Shown here: positions 61,173 through 64,000 of the stretch, one piece after another | Layout of the letters: each line of letters starts with the position of its first letter | How positions within the stretch are numbered: the stretch's first letter is position 1 | Source: CAYNRE01 sp964399535 | GTDB taxonomy: Bacteria; Planctomycetota; Planctomycetia; Pirellulales; CAYNRE01 | Length of the DNA: 64,000 nt | Assembly (NCBI GenBank): GCA_964399535.1 | Contig: CAYNRE010000005.1 | Location: forward strand, 186,001 to 250,000 | Reading direction: 5' to 3' | Translations under genes and position numbers: made by a program | Notes under the pieces: generated by a model | Database searches by the model: none | Told to the model about the DNA's origin: nothing | What the model saw: the letters and a program-made list of their open reading frames with translations, nothing else

Positions 61173-61200
61173 ATACTAACAAATCGCACAGCGATGTCCA
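61173..61200 (-). promoter_or_regulatory. Candidate promoter for the minus-strand RNA
   Basis: TGGACA (-35, 61200-61195) and TAGTAT (-10, 61178-61173) are 16 bases apart on the minus strand, with an A/T tract (61210-61225) just upstream that could act as an UP element. Confidence 0.35.
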
Positions 61201-61516
61201 GCATTTGGTCAGAAAAAAAATTCTGCACCAAAATCGGGGGCTCGGACCAGGGCCCTTGGCCCCCGCCAGCCGCGGCTCTCCGCCGCGATCGTCGCGGCCG
61301 AAAGCGGTGCCGCGCGAGAGAATCTTCCGGTGCACGGGTCATCCGGCCCCGAACTGCCTTTCGGTTGGCGCCATCCGGCTCCAAGAGCGACAATTCCCAG
61401 TGGGCAGACCCTTCCCCCGGGCCAGGCAGGCGGTCAGGGGCCCGTGTCGGTCCGTCGATCCCGCAGGCAGCGCCGCTTCGAATCCCGCCGAGCCGCCCCC
61501 GCCGAGGAAGCAATCC

Positions 61517-62290
61517 ATGCTTGAATTCCTAGCCGTTTGCGAACATGCCTGTCGCCAGGCCGGGGCCGTGCTCCGCCATTGGCAAGGCCGGTTCAGTGTG
61601 CGCGAAAAGGGCCCCGCCGACCTCGTGACCGAGGCCGATTTGGCGGCCCAACAGGTGGTTCGCGAGATTGTGTTAGGCGCCTATCCCGATCATGGGTTGC
61701 TGGGCGAGGAAGGGGCCAACCTGCCTTCCCAGGGCCCATTTCGCTGGATCGTCGACCCGCTCGACGGCACCACGAATTACGTCCACGGGCTAGGCAACTA
61801 CGGGGTTTCGCTCGCGCTCGAGCGGGACGGCGAATTGCTGGTCGGTTGCGTCTACGACCCGGTCGCCGAGGAGTGCTTTTCGGCCCTCCGGGGGGGTGGT
61901 GCGCGCCTCAATGGGCAAACCATCTCGGCAAGCCGGGTCCAGCGGCTCTCCGACGCCCTGGTGGCGGTGAGCTTCCCCGCCCGAATGACCCGCCAGGCAC
62001 CTCAACTGGGGCAATTCGTCGAAGTCTTGCTCGAAGCCCAGGCCATTCGCCGGCTGGGCTCCTCGGCCCTCAACCTATGCTATGTGGCCGCTGGCCGGCT
62101 CGATGCGTTCTGGGCGACGGAGACCTGCATCTGGGATATCGCGGCGGGGGTGCTCCTGGTGCGCGAGGCGGGCGGATTGGTCACTGGTCTGGAGGGTGGG
62201 CCATTTGATCTGAACTGTCCGCGCCCAGTGGCCGCCGCCACCCCCGAATTGCACCGCCAGCTTATCGGGACGCTGGCTCGGGCCGACTGA
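61517..62290 (+). CDS. Inositol monophosphatase-family phosphatase
   Basis: This is a Mg-dependent, Li-sensitive-type sugar-phosphate phosphatase. The product is 257 residues. Metal and catalytic motifs are LVTEADLAAQ, GLLGEEG, WIVDPLDGTTNYVHG and WDIAAGVLLVREAGG. Family members act on inositol-1-phosphate, histidinol phosphate, fructose-1,6-bisphosphate or pAp; the sequence does not decide. ATG 61517 has GAGGAAG at ideal spacing; the frame open back to 61205 is not supported. Confidence 0.93.
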   Translation: MLEFLAVCEHACRQAGAVLRHWQGRFSVREKGPADLVTEADLAAQQVVREIVLGAYPDHGLLGEEGANLPSQGPFRWIVDPLDGTTNYVHGLGNYGVSLALERDGELLVGCVYDPVAEECFSALRGGGARLNGQTISASRVQRLSDALVAVSFPARMTRQAPQLGQFVEVLLEAQAIRRLGSSALNLCYVAAGRLDAFWATETCIWDIAAGVLLVREAGGLVTGLEGGPFDLNCPRPVAAATPELHRQLIGTLARAD

Positions 62291-62493
62291 CGCGCTTGGC
62301 TCGAATAGCTTCATCCGCCCCTCGGTTTCGACTAAAGTGGAGTTTGGCGCGCAGCTCCTCTTCTCGTCTTATCTTGCGTGCGTTCTTGCCGCCCCCGAAC
62401 GGATCGAACCCCGGGGGTGGAAGCTCGCCGCGTCGGAGTTCGCATTTGACCCGCTTGGATGGCGATCGCAGGCCTCGCCGAGGGCCCATCGCA

Positions 62494-64000
62494 ATGGCAG
62501 TGGCCTTCGCCGCTGCGCTCTGGGCAACACCGGCCGGGGCACAGCCCGCGACGACGGAACCGGCTGCCCAGGGGCCGGCTGATACAGCCGTCGCCCCAGC
62601 CCAGCGGGGCCCGGCCGCTCAGGTGGTGAGCGAAGCCAGCCCCGAGGCCGAACCGGTCGAGATTTGGTATCTCCCCGACGCCTCGGGTGCGCTGCGTCCC
62701 GTGGTCGGTTTCACCTGGGAGGATTTTCGCCAGGCGCAAGAGGTGATCCGCGGCGAGCGGGCTCAACGACAGCCGCCCGAGTGGAGTGCCGAACAGGTGG
62801 CCATTACCGGCCGGGTGAGGGGAGAATTGGCCGAGCTGGAGGTGGAAATTCGTCTGCTGCAAACCCGGGCGGACTGGGTCGGAGTCCCCCTCGGGCTGAC
62901 CGGGCTGGCTCTCTCCGGTCCGATCGACCACCAGGGGCCCAGCGACTCGCGCTGTGTGGTGGCCGAAGGTACTCGCGGCCGCACCGCCTGGCTGTACGCA
63001 GACAAAGCTGGAGTTGAACACCACCTGAAGCTACGCGGACGAATGCCGTTGGAGCCCTTTCCTGGCGGAGGCCGGCTCCGGCTGCCCCTGGTGCGATCGA
63101 GCGTCACCGCGGCCGAATTAATCCTACCCCAGGCCGAGGCCGTGCCGCAGGCACCCGCTGCGGGGCTCTTGGTGCCGGTCGAAGCGACCGAGCCGGCCAC
63201 GACCCGGGTGCGCGTCGAGGGGTTTGGCAGCGAGTTGGATCTGGCCTGGGCCGGCCGGCCGCAGTCGACCCTGGCCGCCTCGGGAATCGAGTGTCGGGCC
63301 GCCACCTGGTACCGCTTGGAACCGCAGCGAGCCCTGCTGGAATCGGTGTTGCGGGTATCGGGTTTGCCGGAAGGCCAGCGAACGTTTCAGCTGCGGCTTC
63401 CCCGGGGGGCCCAGTGGCTCGCCGACGAACTGCCCGGTTTTCGCCTGACCCGCGTACCCCCTCAGTCCGAGAGCGACCCGTCGCTGGGCGAGCTCCTCGA
63501 GGTGGAACCGGCCGCGGGGAGCCGGGGCCGTTTGGAATTGAAGTTGCGCGCGCGGTGGCCAGCTTCGGCCGAGGCATCGGAAACCACCCAGCACTACGAT
63601 CTAGGCCCCGTCGAGGTGGTCGGCGCCCAGCGCCAGACCGGTCAGGTGGCCGTAACGATCGACCCGGGCTGGCGCGGCGAGCTCCTGCCCGATGCCCTGC
63701 TTCAGCCGCTGGACGCGGCCCTGTTGGCCGCTCCTTTGCAAGGGCAGCAAGTCGATGCTAGCTACGAGTACCAGGCGCTGCCGTTTCAACTGCATGTCGA
63801 GCTCGCCGAACAAAGCTCGTTCGTGGTCGCCGAGCCGAAATACCGGCTTGAAATTGCCGACGACCAGTTGCGGTTGACGGCCGCCATCGACTATCGCGTC
63901 CGCGGCGGACGGCTCCGGCAGGTCGCCTTCGATCTACCGGGCTGGCAACTGGTCGAACTAGGTCCGGCGGGGCAATTTCCGGGCGAGCTACCGACCCCGC
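62494..64000 (+). CDS. Large secreted protein of unknown function (3' end outside window)
   Basis: The frame is open from 62494 to the window edge, 502 codons. It starts with a signal peptide (MAVAFAAALWATPAGAQP), then an Ala/Pro-rich linker. A beta-rich region follows, with segments such as VEIWYLPDASGALRPVVGFT, FTWEDFRQAQEVI and ADWVGVPLGLTGLALSG. The part after about residue 200 has repeated strand patterns like long extracellular beta proteins. ATG 62494 has GAGGG nine bases upstream; in-frame TTG codons at 62455 and 62446 would lengthen the leader. I do not recognise a family. Confidence 0.75.
   Translation, partial: MAVAFAAALWATPAGAQPATTEPAAQGPADTAVAPAQRGPAAQVVSEASPEAEPVEIWYLPDASGALRPVVGFTWEDFRQAQEVIRGERAQRQPPEWSAEQVAITGRVRGELAELEVEIRLLQTRADWVGVPLGLTGLALSGPIDHQGPSDSRCVVAEGTRGRTAWLYADKAGVEHHLKLRGRMPLEPFPGGGRLRLPLVRSSVTAAELILPQAEAVPQAPAAGLLVPVEATEPATTRVRVEGFGSELDLAWAGRPQSTLAASGIECRAATWYRLEPQRALLESVLRVSGLPEGQRTFQLRLPRGAQWLADELPGFRLTRVPPQSESDPSLGELLEVEPAAGSRGRLELKLRARWPASAEASETTQHYDLGPVEVVGAQRQTGQVAVTIDPGWRGELLPDALLQPLDAALLAAPLQGQQVDASYEYQALPFQLHVELAEQSSFVVAEPKYRLEIADDQLRLTAAIDYRVRGGRLRQVAFDLPGWQLVELGPAGQFPGELPTP

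Larger units (their letters stand above)
60786..61516. other. Long divergent intergenic region with candidate RNA
   Basis: The region runs between the unknown gene (minus) and the inositol-phosphatase gene (plus). The stretch 61050-61230 is clearly less GC-rich than its surroundings. It carries the candidate RNA, terminator and promoter listed separately, and CAGAA-A6-TTCTG at 61210-61225. No credible protein gene is seen. Confidence 0.5.

Noticed and set aside
61154..61513. 119-codon minus-strand frame between the candidate RNA and the phosphatase gene
   Set aside because: Shadow-like composition over most of its length, no ribosome-binding site, and it overlaps the candidate promoter.
1..64000. 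CRISPR arrays, insertion sequences, prophage, rRNA or tRNA genes
   Set aside because: I looked for spaced direct repeats, transposase motifs, integrases and tRNA T-loops on both strands and found none that hold up by eye.

Overview
This is a strongly GC-rich chromosomal window whose gene content fits a planctomycete, probably of the Pirellulales type. The indicators are three PEP-CTERM (exosortase-sorted) secreted proteins, a dockerin-like calcium repeat, a Rieske/cytochrome b-c fusion, CsrA with a long disordered tail, lpxK, many secreted proteins of unknown function and frequent GTG/TTG starts. This placement rests on gene content only. I see no rRNA, tRNA, CRISPR array, insertion sequence or phage gene.

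Layout. 1-3.7 kb (minus): infB (start only), nusA and an ABC ATPase, with a 9-bp minisatellite in the nusA leader. 4.2-11.6 kb (plus): a two-gene SNF2-helicase module, a UxaA-family dehydratase, lpxK, ribF and nrnA. 11.6-14.1 kb (plus): a bc complex made of a Rieske protein and a b6-like cytochrome b fused to a dihaem cytochrome c. 14.4-18.3 kb: a PEP-CTERM protein with a clear terminator, a zinc-ribbon membrane protein and an M24 peptidase. 18.4-28.4 kb (minus): an exported esterase, an MmgE/PrpD protein with an apparent signal peptide, a GT2 transferase and an epimerase, selB, an oxidoreductase-selD fusion and a GNAT acetyltransferase. 28.4-31.4 kb (minus): csrA, a UvrB/UvrC-motif protein, a hemerythrin-like protein and arfB. 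31.6-41.3 kb: a PQQ-like propeller, a TIM-barrel isomerase, a secreted dienelactone hydrolase, hslVU, a metal P1B-ATPase and an FG-GAP/dockerin/PEP-CTERM protein. 41.4-54.8 kb (minus): MscS, three glycosyltransferase genes (two with fused catalytic domains) and a 1592-residue UbiA prenyltransferase carrying nine carbohydrate-binding-like repeats. 55-64 kb: tsaC/sua5, an NHL-repeat PEP-CTERM protein, the CDP-glucose pair rfbF/rfbG, an unknown protein preceded by a candidate small RNA or attenuator, an inositol-phosphatase-family enzyme, and the start of a large secreted protein cut by the window edge.

The most striking object is the UbiA-repeat fusion at 49986-54764. It sits at the head of a same-strand run of glycosyltransferase genes, and I read that run as a candidate lipid-linked glycan assembly system. 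Housekeeping gene calls are firm. Calls on regulatory sites are tentative.
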